A DNA stretch of 40,666 nucleotides from assembly GCA_017506735.1 (NCBI GenBank), contig JAFVMW010000014.1:1-40666 (forward strand), given 5' to 3'. Below the pieces are notes generated by a model. It made no database searches, was not told where the DNA came from, and was given only the letters and a program-made list of their open reading frames with translations. How positions within the stretch are numbered: position 1 is the first letter of the stretch; each line of letters opens with the position of its first letter. Position numbers and translations under genes: made by a program. Below, one piece after another: positions 8,231 to 17,007 of this stretch. This stretch comes from Oscillospiraceae bacterium (GTDB lineage: Bacteria > Bacillota > Clostridia > Oscillospirales > Oscillospiraceae).

Positions 8231-9769
8231 TCAGACGACCAGGAAGGTGCAGGTCATGGGGGCCAGCTCCACCTTGCCGGCAGCGACAGGATCGCCGGAC
8301 AGGTCAGGCAGCTCCCAGTTCTCGCCCAGAACCAGGTCACGGCCGTTCAGGGTCATAACGGTGGCGCGCTTGAAGCCGTCCTTGCCGTTCAGAACCCAGA
8401 TCAGACCGTCGTTGGGGATGTCAACGGTGGTGGTCTCGGTCTCGGAGTTGTTGATGATCAGGTAGCACTTCTTGGAGGGGTCAGCCTTGTAGGACTGGAC
8501 GTAAACGTGTGCGCCCTCACGGATGGGCTCGCCGGAGGCGTAAACCTGAGTGCCCATCAGATCAATCCACAGCTTGACTGCGAAGTAGTTGGGCCGGGGA
8601 TCATGGACGAAGCGTGCCAGGTAAGCGTAGTCAGAAGCGGTCAGGGTGTTGTGGAAGATGACACCGCGGGTCAGAGCGGAGAAGCCGCCCAGCTCGTTCA
8701 GTGTGCGGAGAACATCCAGATAGGTGGAAGCCCAGGTGTCGCCGCCGCCGCCGGCATCGCCGGACTCGGTGACCCACATCTCGGTGCCGGGAGCGTACTT
8801 GTCACGGTAGGGGATGTAGGTACGGCAGAACTTGGGAGCGGTGTCCAGGTACTCCTCGCCGTTGGCCTCGCTGGGATCCCAGTGGCCGGCAGGCATGACA
8901 GAAGCCAGACGGTCGGACAGACCGTTGTAGTAGTGGTAGGAGAAAACGTCCACGGGGACAGTCAGGCCTTCGAACAGCTCATCGCAGGTGGCGCTGTGAC
9001 GGGCCAGCTGCTCCACGCCGCCGGTGCCGGCGTCTTCCTTGCCCATACGGCCGAAGGAAACGGGAGCGCCGCCGGTGTCGGAGGTGCCGACGTACAGACA
9101 CTCGGGATAGTTCTCCTTCAGCCACTTGGCGAACAGGTCAGCATCCCGGTGGTAATGCTTGGCGGTGTAGCCCTCGGGGAAGCCGGTGTCTTCCAGCATA
9201 TTGGGCTCGTTGGCGAACTCAGCAGCCTCGATGGGCACGCCGTAGGCCTTGGAGAAGGAGAACAGCTTTTCAGCCTCGGTGGAGGGCCAGGGCTCCTCGG
9301 CGGAGTGCAGGCCGGGGCAGTTGGCAACGGAAACCTTCAGCTTCAGGTTGCAGTCACGGACAAAGTCCAGAACGCCGATCCACTGCTCCTTGGTCAGCTT
9401 GTTCAGATAGCCCTCGGGAACGGTGTTGCCGGGGTACTCGCCGTCGAAGTCATAGTAGGTCTTGGTGGCCCAGGTACCGGAAACACGGCACCAGGTGGTG
9501 CCCAGATCACGGGTCAGCTTGCGCAGCTTCTCATTGTACAGGTCAATGGGAGGATACACCTGCATCAGGTCACGGTACATGGCGGCGATGCCGTCAGCGG
9601 AGGGACGGACGACGAAGGGCTCGGTGCCGGCAATCTGCTCGGGGGTATAGGCCTTCCAGAAGGTGCCGCCGGTAACTTCGGCGAACTCCACGTTGTAGGC
9701 AACCAGATAGGGGTTCTGCTCATGCAGAGCCTTCAGCTCGGCAGGGTTCAGTTTGACAAATTCAGCCAT
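8231..9769 (-). CDS. GH79/heparanase-like clan GH-A glycoside hydrolase
   Basis: 512 residues, no signal peptide, so cytoplasmic. The clan GH-A acid/base is visible as FANEPNM (Glu188) and the nucleophile as WVTESGDAGGGG (Glu335). The stretch after the nucleophile, Gly-rich and then DTWASTYLDVLRTLNELGG, resembles the heparanase/GH79 arrangement; a small beta-sandwich forms the C-terminus (about 405-512). GH79 enzymes cleave glucuronides or heparan-type chains, but other GH-A families (GH39, GH30) have similar motifs. ATG 9769 has AAGGAG just upstream. It is a single-gene unit with its own promoter. Acting inside the cell, it should process short imported glycosides. Confidence 0.72.
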   Translation of the reverse strand: MAEFVKLNPAELKALHEQNPYLVAYNVEFAEVTGGTFWKAYTPEQIAGTEPFVVRPSADGIAAMYRDLMQVYPPIDLYNEKLRKLTRDLGTTWCRVSGTWATKTYYDFDGEYPGNTVPEGYLNKLTKEQWIGVLDFVRDCNLKLKVSVANCPGLHSAEEPWPSTEAEKLFSFSKAYGVPIEAAEFANEPNMLEDTGFPEGYTAKHYHRDADLFAKWLKENYPECLYVGTSDTGGAPVSFGRMGKEDAGTGGVEQLARHSATCDELFEGLTVPVDVFSYHYYNGLSDRLASVMPAGHWDPSEANGEEYLDTAPKFCRTYIPYRDKYAPGTEMWVTESGDAGGGGDTWASTYLDVLRTLNELGGFSALTRGVIFHNTLTASDYAYLARFVHDPRPNYFAVKLWIDLMGTQVYASGEPIREGAHVYVQSYKADPSKKCYLIINNSETETTTVDIPNDGLIWVLNGKDGFKRATVMTLNGRDLVLGENWELPDLSGDPVAAGKVELAPMTCTFLVV

Positions 9770-9807
9770 TGAAATCTCTCCTTATTTTTTCCATGTTCCC
9801 ATGGTAT

Positions 9808-9841
9808 ATAACAGTGTTATTATAGTCTGTAATGGAGCGGA
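9808..9841 (-). promoter_or_regulatory. Promoter of the GH79-like gene with operator-like palindrome
   Basis: TATAAT (9824-9819) with a weak -35 TTGTGT (9847-9842 by a 17-bp spacer) on the minus strand. A 13-bp palindrome ATAACAGTGTTAT (9808-9820) overlaps the end of the -10 box, a plausible repressor site for a sugar-responsive gene. The operator role is inference. Confidence 0.5.
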
Positions 9842-9973
9842 ACACAAGGCTTTTCCCAGTATTTTCCATCATTTCCCTTCCAAAATTACCGGAAAAAGAT
9901 TGTGTATTCTGACAATTATCCCGGTGCTTTCCTCCCCTTCCAGAAATCTGTTCCCGTTTTTTTCCTGGGGAAA

Positions 9974-10002
9974 TTGCTTTTATCCCGGGTTTATTGTATA
10001 AT
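9974..10002 (+). promoter_or_regulatory. Promoter of the nrnA-nrnA-surE operon
   Basis: TTGCTT (9974-9979), 17-bp spacer, TG-TATAAT extended -10 (9997-10002), about 55 nt before the first gene. The rest of 9848-9973 holds no recognisable feature. Confidence 0.75.
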
Positions 10003-10057
10003 TACTTATCAAAGGAAGCATCCCCTTCCCCATCATTCACAGGAAAGAGGAATACCC

Positions 10058-11008
10058 ATGTTTGAAGCAATTTATCGTCAGATTCTGGCCCATGACACCC
10101 TGATTCTTCACCGGCACAGCCGTCCCGACGGCGATGCTCTGGGCAGTCAGATCGGCCTTAAAGCGATTCTGAAAGAGAATTTCCCGGAAAAGACCGTTTA
10201 CGCCGTGGGCGACGACGCTGGCTTTTACGCCTTCATGGAGGACACGGTGATGGATGTGATCCCGGACAGCGCCTACGAAAACGCGCTGGCGGTGATTCTG
10301 GACTGCGGCGCTCCGGCACTGATCAGCGACGAACGCTGCCGCCTGGCAAAATCCACCGTCCGCATCGACCATCATATATACTCCGGCCCCATTGCCCAGA
10401 CCGAGGTCATCGATACGAGCTTTGAAAGCTGCTGCGGCATGGTGACACAGTTTGCCCTGGAATCCGGACTCCGGGTTCCCCGGCTCGCCGCCAAAAGCCT
10501 GTTCACCGGTATGGTCACAGACTCCGGACGGTTCCGCTACGACTGCACCACCCCCCGGACCCTCCGTTTGGCAGCGTTCCTGCTGGAGCAGGGCATCGAT
10601 CTGAACGAAGTGTACCGGGATCTGTACGCCGATGATTTTGAAAGCAAGCTCCGCAAGGCGGAGTTCACCCTGAAAACCCGGTTCACTGCCAATCGGGTGG
10701 CCTATATCTACACCACCCGGGAGGAGCTGGCGGCTCTGGTGGCCCAGGGCATCGGCACCTTTACCGTTTCCCGGGGCATGGTCAACACCATGGCCGACAT
10801 CAAGGGAACGGAGATCTGGGCCAACTTTACGGAAACCGACCGGGGGGTTCTCTGCGAAATCCGCTCCGCCGGTGTGAACATCAATCCCATCGCTGTGAAG
10901 TACGGCGGCGGCGGTCATGCCAAGGCCAGCGGCGCAACGGTTGCTGACCGGGAAACTGCCATGGCCATGCTCCGGGATCTGGACCAACTGACAGGAGAAA
11001 AACGATGA
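10058..11008 (+). CDS. nrnA: DHH/DHHA1 phosphoesterase, NrnA-type (nanoRNase/pAp phosphatase)
   Basis: 316-residue cytoplasmic DHH-family enzyme. NrnA proteins degrade 2-5-nt RNAs to mononucleotides and dephosphorylate pAp. The DHH domain has HRHSRPDGDALGS (His20, Asp24, Asp26), VILDCG (Asp82) and the name-giving DHH at 104-106; the C-terminal DHHA1 domain carries YGGGGHAKASGA. All metal ligands are present. The start at 10058 follows AGGAAAGAGG. First gene of a three-gene operon in which each start overlaps the preceding stop by 4 bp. Exact substrate (nanoRNA, pAp, cyclic dinucleotide-derived pApA) is not resolvable by eye. Confidence 0.85.
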   Translation: MFEAIYRQILAHDTLILHRHSRPDGDALGSQIGLKAILKENFPEKTVYAVGDDAGFYAFMEDTVMDVIPDSAYENALAVILDCGAPALISDERCRLAKSTVRIDHHIYSGPIAQTEVIDTSFESCCGMVTQFALESGLRVPRLAAKSLFTGMVTDSGRFRYDCTTPRTLRLAAFLLEQGIDLNEVYRDLYADDFESKLRKAEFTLKTRFTANRVAYIYTTREELAALVAQGIGTFTVSRGMVNTMADIKGTEIWANFTETDRGVLCEIRSAGVNINPIAVKYGGGGHAKASGATVADRETAMAMLRDLDQLTGEKR

Positions 11009-11991
11009 ATCAGGAAATCAAAGAACTTATTTTCAATAAAATCGAAGCCGCCCCCCGGATCATGCTGTTCCGCCATGTCCGCAATGACGGCGACTGCGTA
11101 GGGGCCACCAAGGGTCTGAAGCGAATCCTCCAGCTCACCTGGCCGGAAAAGGAAATCTACCTCATTGATCACGAAACCGCCAAATATCTGGAATTCATGG
11201 GCCCCGAGGACGAGGAAGTGGCCGATGAGATCTACGAAAGCGCCCTGGGCATCGTGCTTGACACCGCCTCCGAGGCCCGGATCTCCAACAAAAAATACAC
11301 CCTGTGCCGGGATCTGATCAAGATCGACCACCACATTCCCCTGGAAAACTACGGCAGCACCCAATGGGTGGAGGAGGAGCGCTCCTCCTGCTGCGAAATG
11401 ATCGTGGACTTCTACAGCACCTTCCGGGACAAGCTGAAGATCGACTCGGAAGCGGCGGGGTATCTGTACACCGGCATGGTCACGGACTCCGGCCGGTTCA
11501 AGTATTCCGGCGTTTCCGGTGACACCCTGCGCAACGCCGCCGTTCTGCTGGATGTGGGCGTGGACACCGACACCCTGTTCGCCCGGCTTTATCTGGAGGC
11601 CTTTGAATATCTGAAATTCAAGGCCCACATCTACAACCGGATGCAGGTGACCCCCAACGGCGTGGCCTACATCTTTGTGGACAAGGCCATGCAGGAGGAG
11701 TTCAATCTTTCTCTGGAGCAGGCCAGCGCCATCATTGGCAATCTGGACTCCATCCGGGGCTGCATCAGCTGGATCGCCTTTATTGAGTCCGGCGATGCCC
11801 TGGGCTCCATCCGGGTCAGACTTCGCTCCAGATTTGTCCACATCAACTCCATCGCCGAGCGCTACCACGGCGGCGGTCATGCCTGCGCCAGCGGTGCTAC
11901 CGTATACAGCAGGGAGGAAATGGAAGCCCTCCTTGCCGACACCGATGCCCTTGTAAAGCAGTACAAGGAGACCCACGAGGGATGGCTATGA
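11005..11991 (+). CDS. Second DHH/DHHA1 phosphoesterase, NrnA-like paralogue
   Basis: 328 residues, same architecture as the upstream gene but clearly diverged. Motif I is FRHVRNDGDCVGA (His24, Asp28, Asp30), motif II IVLD (Asp86), the DHH triad at 108-110 and the DHHA1 glycine loop YHGGGHACASGA near 290, all intact. A tandem pair of non-identical NrnA-like enzymes suggests different substrates, for example oligonucleotides and pAp. Translationally coupled to both neighbours (ATGA overlaps). Probably not a degenerate copy, since every catalytic residue is kept. Confidence 0.85.
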   Translation: MNQEIKELIFNKIEAAPRIMLFRHVRNDGDCVGATKGLKRILQLTWPEKEIYLIDHETAKYLEFMGPEDEEVADEIYESALGIVLDTASEARISNKKYTLCRDLIKIDHHIPLENYGSTQWVEEERSSCCEMIVDFYSTFRDKLKIDSEAAGYLYTGMVTDSGRFKYSGVSGDTLRNAAVLLDVGVDTDTLFARLYLEAFEYLKFKAHIYNRMQVTPNGVAYIFVDKAMQEEFNLSLEQASAIIGNLDSIRGCISWIAFIESGDALGSIRVRLRSRFVHINSIAERYHGGGHACASGATVYSREEMEALLADTDALVKQYKETHEGWL

Positions 11992-12716
11992 GAATTCTGA
12001 TCGTAAACGACGATGGCGTGAATACAGCCCAGCTGCCCAATCTGATCCGCTGGTGCCGGAAGCTGGGCGAAGTGACTGCCGTTGCTCCCAAGTTTGAGCA
12101 GAGCGGCAAAAGCCACGGCATTGAGCTGCACCGGCCCATCGAGGCAAAGCAGGTGGCCCTTGCCCCGGATGTGACAGCCTGGGCCCTGGATTCCACTCCG
12201 GCCGACTGCGTCCGGTTCGGCGTTCTTGCCCTGAATCAGACCTATGATCTGGTGATCTCCGGCGTGAACAAGGGTCTGAATGTGGGTGTGGATATGATGT
12301 ACTCCGGCACCGTAGGGGCAGCCTGCGAGGCGGTGAACCTGGGGCTGAAGGCCATCGCCCTTTCCACCACTCCGGGGAACTATCCCAACGCCACCCGGGA
12401 GCTGGACCGGATCTTCGACTTCATCCGGGAGAATCACCTGCTGGAACGGCACAATCTGTACAACATCAACATTCCCACCGGGGAGCCCCAGGGCATCCGA
12501 TTTACCCGTATGGGCGGCCCCTACTACTCTGACCGGTTCGTCCCCATTGGCAGCGACCTGTACAATCCCGAGGGCTACACCATCTGGCGTGACAGCGGCG
12601 ACGACAATCTGGATACCGACGCCACACTCCGGGGAAAGTACATCACCATCACCCCTCTGACCGTGAACCGGACAGATAATGCCGTTTTTGAGGAACTGAC
12701 TAAAATGAATCCATAA
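11988..12716 (+). CDS. surE: 5'/3'-nucleotidase SurE
   Basis: 242-residue SurE acid phosphatase: metal-dependent removal of phosphate from nucleoside 5'- and 3'-monophosphates, and in some homologues short polyphosphate. MRILIVNDDG at the start gives the metal ligands Asp8 and Asp9, and GVNKGLNVGVDMMYSGTVG (about 87-105) is the second signature. The ATG at 11988 is preferred over 11982, since SurE normally begins MRIL and GAGGG is at usable spacing. The 4-bp overlap with the DHH gene couples their translation. In this operon it would complete oligonucleotide to mononucleotide to nucleoside conversion. Confidence 0.9.
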   Translation: MRILIVNDDGVNTAQLPNLIRWCRKLGEVTAVAPKFEQSGKSHGIELHRPIEAKQVALAPDVTAWALDSTPADCVRFGVLALNQTYDLVISGVNKGLNVGVDMMYSGTVGAACEAVNLGLKAIALSTTPGNYPNATRELDRIFDFIRENHLLERHNLYNINIPTGEPQGIRFTRMGGPYYSDRFVPIGSDLYNPEGYTIWRDSGDDNLDTDATLRGKYITITPLTVNRTDNAVFEELTKMNP

Positions 12717-12720
12717 AAAA

Positions 12721-12746
12721 TGACCGCACCCTTTCGGGTGCGGTCA
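12721..12746. terminator. Terminator of the nuclease-ABC operon, shared with surE
   Basis: 11-bp perfect stem TGACCGCACCC/GGGTGCGGTCA. On the minus strand it is followed by six T, so it is a strong terminator for the six-gene operon; the plus side lacks a T run and is weaker. Confidence 0.85.
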
Positions 12747-12764
12747 CATTACTTATGTAGGGAA

Positions 12765-14114
12765 TCAGCCAACCAGAGTGCAGCCCTGGTCGAACTCGAT
12801 GGTACCCTTGTAGTTCTTCAGGATACCGGTGACGGTGATGGTCTGACCCTCGGCAAGATCCTTGGCGCCCTCGCCGGACAGACGGTAGCACATGATGGGG
12901 TAGTTCTCCAGACCGGCAACCACGATGGTGACGGTGATGTTCTGGTAGTCCTCGCTCCAGGGAGTGTCCACAGCGACGATGGTGCCGGTGATGGTCTTGG
13001 CGGCCTCCTGAGCCTCGCCGTCCTGCAGCTTGTAGCCGGACAGAGCGTTCTTCACGGAGTGATATGCATCGTTGGGAACCAGGACGCAGCCTGCGTCGAA
13101 CTCAACCAGGCCCTTGTAGTTCTTGATGACACCGGCCACGGTGATGGTGTCGCCGACAGCGATGTCCTTGGCACCCTCGCCCTTCAGGCGGTAGCACTGG
13201 AACACCTTGCCGTCAAACTCCATGTTGACAGTGATGTTGCCGTACTCATCGGACCATGCGGTGGGGATCTCGGTGACAACGCCGGTCAGGACAGCGGGAT
13301 AGTCCATGGAAGCGCCCTCGCCCAGATCGTAGGCAGCCTTCAGCAGAGCCTTCTGATCCACGAACTCACCATAGCCGATAAGCACGCAGCCTGCGTCGAA
13401 CTCATAGGTGCCCTTGTAGTTCTTCAGAATACCCTCGACGGTGATCTGGTCGCCGACCTTCAGATCCTTGGCGCCCTCGCCCTTCAGACGGTAGCACTGG
13501 ATGGGCTGCTCTTCCTTGCCGGCAACGGTGATGGTGACGGTGATGTTCTGGTAGTCCTCGCTCCACTCGGTGTCGATGGAAGCCACGGTGCCGAACAGAC
13601 GGAAGGCATCCTCGGTGGACTGCTGATCCTCCAGGGCGTAGGCCATGTCAACGATCTCGGCGTAGGTCAGGCCGTCCACGTTCATGGCGGCAGGCAGGAT
13701 GTGGTTCCAGGACAGGGATTCGGTGTTGGTGCCGTCGGTCAGAGTAGCGGTCAGGACATAGGCAGTCTCAGCGGAAGCGTTCTCGTTGACATCCACAGTA
13801 ACCATGCCGTTCTCGTTGGGAACGATGGCAACCAGATCCTCAGCAACGTCAACTGTCCAGGTGATCTCGTACTTCTCCGCGCCCATGGGGACGACAGCGA
13901 TGACATCATAATCCTTGGCGGTGACTTCGGCGGCGTTCTTGTAGATGGTCTTGACATAGGCCACAGCGTCAGCCAGGCCGGAAACAGGTGCGGTGGTCTC
14001 CACGGGAGCCTCGGTGGTGGGAGGCACGGTGGTTTCGGGAGTTTCATTGGAGCAGCCTGCGAACATGGCAACGCACATTGCCAGCAGCAGTGCCCAGGCA
14101 GTAATCTTCTTCAT
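12765..14114 (-). CDS. Lipoprotein with Ig-like domain and three OB-fold repeats
   Basis: 449 residues. Signal peptide with lipobox FAGC (Cys21), then a Thr/Pro-rich linker (22-45), a beta-rich Ig-like domain (about 46-140), and three tandem repeats of about 75 residues at 172-246, 274-346 and 374-449. Each repeat runs from WSEDYQNITV-like text through a CYRLKGEGAKDL core to KNYKG.xEFD.GC, the pattern of extracytoplasmic OB-folds in bacterial nucleases such as YhcR. It has no visible catalytic site, so it is probably a surface binding protein. ATG has AAAGGAG and lies 13 nt after the SNase lipoprotein gene; last gene of the operon. Binding of nucleic acid is inference; OB-folds can also bind sugars or proteins. 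Confidence 0.75.
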   Translation of the reverse strand: MKKITAWALLLAMCVAMFAGCSNETPETTVPPTTEAPVETTAPVSGLADAVAYVKTIYKNAAEVTAKDYDVIAVVPMGAEKYEITWTVDVAEDLVAIVPNENGMVTVDVNENASAETAYVLTATLTDGTNTESLSWNHILPAAMNVDGLTYAEIVDMAYALEDQQSTEDAFRLFGTVASIDTEWSEDYQNITVTITVAGKEEQPIQCYRLKGEGAKDLKVGDQITVEGILKNYKGTYEFDAGCVLIGYGEFVDQKALLKAAYDLGEGASMDYPAVLTGVVTEIPTAWSDEYGNITVNMEFDGKVFQCYRLKGEGAKDIAVGDTITVAGVIKNYKGLVEFDAGCVLVPNDAYHSVKNALSGYKLQDGEAQEAAKTITGTIVAVDTPWSEDYQNITVTIVVAGLENYPIMCYRLSGEGAKDLAEGQTITVTGILKNYKGTIEFDQGCTLVG

Positions 14115-14127
14115 GGTTAGCTCCTTT

Positions 14128-15486
14128 TTACTTGATTGTAATGTTTTTCGCGGTAAAGACCTTGATCTGATAGTCCCCGTCGAAGAAATCGACGATGCCC
14201 TTCACATCAATGGTTTTGCCCAGATAGGCATCCGCGGTGATTCGGGTTCCGTTTTCATCCAGCAGCACAGCGGTGCGGACCGTGACGGTCACATCGCCGG
14301 AGCGGCAGAGCAGGGTCATGGCTCCGTTGGAGGAGGAATCCGGATTGTCGGTGGTATACACATCCACCACTTCCAGGTTTTCCATGGAAACGGTGGTACC
14401 CAGGGAAAGCGCTGCCCAGGAGGCAGTCAGCTCCCCTTCCCCGTTGGGCACAGTGACCTGGGACACAAACTCCCGGGCAGAAACCGGGGTGTATGCCGGG
14501 GCGTGGCCCTCGGAGATCTTCTGGATGTTGCCCGGGTCCTTGGGCTGCATCATCCGGTAGGTCAGATCGGAGACCTGCCAGGTGCCGCCGCCCTCGTAGA
14601 ACTGGACAGAGCCCACGATCCGGACTTCATTGCCCACGGTCAGCACATCCAGACCGGCGCCGGACAGGCCGTGGCCGTAGTAGATGTAGATGCCGTAGTA
14701 CATTCCGGTTTCCGGATCAAAGTCTTCCACATACACGCCCTGGGTGCCGCTGTTGGAGGTGATCACGCCATTGAAAGCCACTTTCATACCGCTGTAGCTT
14801 TCGATGTTGGTCCGCAGCTCCCGCAGGGTCAGCTCCACGGCGTCGCCGTAGTAGAAGTCCGGGTCGGGCTTCCCGGAATAAAGGTTCAGTTTCTCCCGCT
14901 TGGCCTGGTCGATGGCGGCCATACAGGTGCTGCCGTACTGATTGCCGGCGGCGCCGTTGGCGATGGCAAGGCCGTTTTGCAGGATCTCCACATTCAGGTT
15001 CCGGTATTCTTCCGTTTCTGCGGTCTTATACCAGACCCAGACCAGATACCGGTCGCCGGTGGAGTCGGGGTCCCAGGAGTCTGTCTCCGACTCGATGAGG
15101 ATGGAGGTGGCAGCACTGAGCTTTTCCCGGGTGAAATTGGAGGCGGCTTTGCCGTACTCCTCAATCTTGCCGGTGGATTCCGGGGTGTTCACCGCCAGGA
15201 ATCTTGCCTTCAGCACGCCGCCGGGCATCACATCCTCGGGGACATGGAAGTGGACGGTATCGCCGTCAATGAAGGTCTTGACAGTGACCTCCTGTTTGAC
15301 GGTGCCGTTGTTTCGCACCAGTCTTAAAAGACCGGCGTGATCCACAGATTCCTGGAGGACAGGCTCTGTGGGGGCGGAGGTGGGTACTGTGGTCTCCGCC
15401 GGGGGCACTGTGGGCGCAGAGGTCCCACAGGCCGTCAGCAGAAAAATCACAGTCAGAAGTGTAAGCAGTTTCCGGAAACTATCCAT
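14128..15486 (-). CDS. Surface lipoprotein nuclease: SNase domain plus two OB-folds
   Basis: 452 residues. Lipobox LTAC (Cys20), Thr/Pro linker, then a staphylococcal-nuclease domain (about 66-208). Landmarks: FIDGDT (Asp74 and Asp76 matching Ca ligands Asp19/21), RFLAVNTPES with catalytic Arg95 and Glu103, DRYLVWVW with catalytic Arg146, and LNVEILQNGLAIANG. Only the Asp40 position is changed, to Asn100. Two OB-like domains follow (about 232-313 and 364-450). The enzyme should be anchored outside the membrane and cut DNA and RNA. ATG 15486 is preferred to GTG 15513, which overlaps the binding-protein gene, because it starts the signal peptide. Mycoplasma MG186/MPN133 are SNase-like lipoproteins next to a Ugp-like transporter, the same association. 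Confidence 0.85.
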   Translation of the reverse strand: MDSFRKLLTLLTVIFLLTACGTSAPTVPPAETTVPTSAPTEPVLQESVDHAGLLRLVRNNGTVKQEVTVKTFIDGDTVHFHVPEDVMPGGVLKARFLAVNTPESTGKIEEYGKAASNFTREKLSAATSILIESETDSWDPDSTGDRYLVWVWYKTAETEEYRNLNVEILQNGLAIANGAAGNQYGSTCMAAIDQAKREKLNLYSGKPDPDFYYGDAVELTLRELRTNIESYSGMKVAFNGVITSNSGTQGVYVEDFDPETGMYYGIYIYYGHGLSGAGLDVLTVGNEVRIVGSVQFYEGGGTWQVSDLTYRMMQPKDPGNIQKISEGHAPAYTPVSAREFVSQVTVPNGEGELTASWAALSLGTTVSMENLEVVDVYTTDNPDSSSNGAMTLLCRSGDVTVTVRTAVLLDENGTRITADAYLGKTIDVKGIVDFFDGDYQIKVFTAKNITIK

Positions 15487-15494
15487 GAAACGGA

Positions 15495-16949
15495 TCAGCT
15501 TGCGTACTCGCACTCAGCCACAGCGTCCTCGAATGCCTCAGCGATCTGGGCATCGATGTTGTCGCCGGTGAGAGCCAGACACTTGGTCATCAGAGCGCCG
15601 ACCTGGTCACGGGCCTCAGAGGAGCCGTTGAAGGCAGGAGAGGTGTAGTATGCGTGCTCCTGCTCCAGGCAGATCTTGGCGGACAGAGCGGAAATGTAGT
15701 TGCCGCCGTCAGCGTTGGCGATGAACTCAGCGTAAACAGGGTTCTCAGCAACGGACTTGATGACGGGAACGTAGCCGGAAGCCATACCGAACTCAGCCTG
15801 GAAGTTGACGTTGGTGGTCAGGAACTTAACGAACAGCCAGGAAGCCACGACCTCCTGGGGGTTGGCCTTCTGGAAGATGCAGAGGCTGGGGCCCTGGGAG
15901 ATGACCTTGGCGTTGTTGGCGTCAACCTGGGGAATGGTGGAGATGCCCACCTCGAAGGGGTAGGAGCCGTCAGCATTGGCAGCAGGACGCTGGTAGGTGG
16001 CACCTGCGGAGGAGCCGATGGACATATAGGAGCGGACACCCTCCAGAGTGGTGAACAGGCCGGAGGTGTAGGCGCCGTACAGGGTCTGGGTGGTCAGATA
16101 GCCCTTCTGGTACCACTCGTTAAACTTCTTGACGAAAGCGTGGTTCTGCTCATTGTCGAACAGGAAGTGGTCGCCCTCAGCGCTGGTGTAGGGGGAGCCG
16201 TACTGCTCGCACATGGTGATGAACCAGTTGGACTCGGAGTCATAGCCCAGGGGGATGGAGTTGGGATCGATGGCCTTGATCTGAGCGCAGACAGCCTCCA
16301 GCTCGTCCCAGGTGGTGGGAACGGTCAGACCGTTGGCATCGAAGAAGGTCTTGTTGTAGTACAGAACCTCGGTGGACTTGGAAAGGGGCATGGTGTACAT
16401 CAGACCGTCACCGAACTCCCGGCCTTCGTTGTAGTAGCCCTCGATGAAATCAGCGACCTGCTCGTCGGTCAGGCCCAGGACCTCGGTGGTGCCGTCGGCA
16501 CGGGTGATCTCAACGTCGGACTCGATCAGGCTGTCCAGAGTGGTGACAGCCTTGGCCAGGTTGTACAGAGCAACGTGGTCGGGGTAGCAGTAAGCGATGT
16601 TGGGCTGGTTGCCAACGGTGATCTCGGTGGAGATCTGGTCGCGGCAGTCATCGTAGTTGCCCACGTTGGTGGACACCACGGTGATGTTGGGATAGAGCTT
16701 GTTGAACTCAGCGATATAGGTCTCCAGAACGGCGGCCAGATTTGCGCCCATGGTGTTGTAGAACACGATGGTCACTTCGCTGCCGTCGTAGCCACCCTCG
16801 GGAACGGTGAAGTTGCCCACGGGCTTGACGGTTTCACCGCCCTGCTGGGGAACAGAGGGAGCGGTGGTTTCGGGGGTTTCGCCGCCGCAGGCTGCCAGCA
16901 TGGTCATCAGCATGGCAACCAGAAGCAGTGTTGCTACGATTCTTTTCAT
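15495..16949 (-). CDS. ABC transporter extracellular solute-binding lipoprotein (family 1, UgpB-like)
   Basis: 484 residues: signal peptide with lipobox LAAC (Cys about 21), short linker, then a family 1 solute-binding fold with the usual opening EVTIVFYNTMGAN and later ISQGPSLCIFQKANP. Such proteins deliver sugars or glycerophosphoryl compounds to CUT1 transporters. Start 16949 is set by AAAGGAAA and the MKRIVATLLL signal peptide; the longer ORF runs back into the permease gene. It is followed after 8 nt by the SNase lipoprotein gene. The bound ligand is unknown; the neighbours suggest nucleotides or oligonucleotides, the family suggests sugars. Confidence 0.85.
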   Translation of the reverse strand: MKRIVATLLLVAMLMTMLAACGGETPETTAPSVPQQGGETVKPVGNFTVPEGGYDGSEVTIVFYNTMGANLAAVLETYIAEFNKLYPNITVVSTNVGNYDDCRDQISTEITVGNQPNIAYCYPDHVALYNLAKAVTTLDSLIESDVEITRADGTTEVLGLTDEQVADFIEGYYNEGREFGDGLMYTMPLSKSTEVLYYNKTFFDANGLTVPTTWDELEAVCAQIKAIDPNSIPLGYDSESNWFITMCEQYGSPYTSAEGDHFLFDNEQNHAFVKKFNEWYQKGYLTTQTLYGAYTSGLFTTLEGVRSYMSIGSSAGATYQRPAANADGSYPFEVGISTIPQVDANNAKVISQGPSLCIFQKANPQEVVASWLFVKFLTTNVNFQAEFGMASGYVPVIKSVAENPVYAEFIANADGGNYISALSAKICLEQEHAYYTSPAFNGSSEARDQVGALMTKCLALTGDNIDAQIAEAFEDAVAECEYAS

Positions 16950-16990
16950 TGTGATTTTTCCTTTCTTTCTGATTGGTTGATCTATTAAAG

Positions 16991-17005
16991 GACGGTTTTT
17001 CCGTC
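16991..17005. other. Intercistronic hairpin before the binding-protein gene
   Basis: GACGG/CCGTC with a 5-nt loop, just after the second permease stop and before the binding-protein gene. Small stems here often shield the mRNA so that the binding protein is made in excess. No T run, so not a terminator. Confidence 0.4.
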
Positions 17006-17007
17006 GA

